The position numbers and the translations under genes are program-made. The notes beneath the pieces were generated by a model. That model was not told where the DNA came from. It saw nothing but the letters and a program-made list of their open reading frames with translations, and did no database searches. From Paraburkholderia sp. SOS3 (GTDB lineage Bacteria; Pseudomonadota; Gammaproteobacteria; Burkholderiales; Burkholderiaceae), in contig NZ_CP018811.1 of assembly GCF_001922345.1 (NCBI RefSeq), positions 3,410,001 to 3,474,000 of the forward strand: DNA of 64,000 bases, read 5' to 3'. Shown here in pieces: positions 63,963 through 64,000 of this stretch (within the stretch, counting starts at the first letter, position 1; each line of letters opens with the position of its first letter).

Positions 63963-64000
63963 AAATGGAAATCGCCACGCAGCGCAGGCGTGCGCAGCGT

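Overview
The window is a GC-rich, densely coded chromosomal segment from a Burkholderiaceae bacterium (Burkholderia/Paraburkholderia type). The evidence is the gene order mucD-rseB-rseA-rpoE next to fabF-acpP-fabG-fabD-fabH-plsX-rpmF-yceD, the maf/rluC/rne neighbourhood, the protein sequences, and recurrent TAGAAT-like -10 elements. Species cannot be fixed from the sequence alone.

Layout. (1) 81-12143, minus strand: one long block running yceD, rpmF, plsX, fabH, fabD, fabG, acpP, fabF (fatty-acid and phospholipid synthesis), then a YgfX-like gene and the envelope-stress module rpoE-rseA-rseB-mucD. Intrinsic terminators sit between rpmF and plsX and between acpP and fabF. (2) 12501-17206: a maf/yceF-type pyrophosphatase and an RsmI-like methyltransferase (plus), then sppA, a Rieske protein, a phosphoglycolate-phosphatase-like gene and rluC (minus). 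(3) 18046-25769, plus: rne with an 840-base upstream region, then moaA, mobA, moeA (molybdenum cofactor), a small membrane protein and a GNAT acetyltransferase. (4) 25897-32018, minus: rmuC, a 2-hydroxyacid dehydrogenase, an Na+/H+ antiporter-like protein, a LutC-like protein and pncB. (5) 32331-36867, plus: a 7Fe ferredoxin, two identical tRNA-Asn genes, creA, an AraC regulator, azlCD and a gene of unknown function. (6) 36939-40121, minus: a UvrD-like helicase with a near-perfect LexA box, and two small Lys/Ala-rich exported proteins. (7) 40453-51497: an S4-domain protein, a MATE transporter, a BASS-family transporter, a cardiolipin-synthase-like lipoprotein, fumC, a thioesterase, a 49-residue lipoprotein, an ArsR-like regulator and a large Pro/Gln-rich FecR-domain protein. 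(8) 51651-63962: thyA and folA, separated by about 10.8 kb.

The most interesting part is what separates thyA and folA. Seven exported proteins, 54862-61811, are laid out like the Pseudomonas functional-amyloid (Fap) operon. There is a minor repeat protein (FapB-like), a large Ser/His/Asn-rich repeat protein with three GN-(I/L/V)-G-(V/I)-N-(I/V)-A repeats (FapC-like), a periplasmic C39 cysteine peptidase (FapD-like), a further exported component (FapE-like) and a coiled-coil plus beta-barrel outer-membrane pore (FapF-like), preceded by two small secreted proteins. Two paralogous sigma-54 activators of VpsR type flank the cluster. A good -24/-12 promoter lies just before the first gene, and a 17-bp palindrome and a 20-bp-period direct repeat lie upstream as candidate enhancers. 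A 13-bp perfect hairpin separates the FapC-like gene from the peptidase gene. I infer a sigma-54-controlled, possibly c-di-GMP-responsive, amyloid fibre system for biofilm or surface attachment. Homology to Fap is by motif and gene order, not by a database search.
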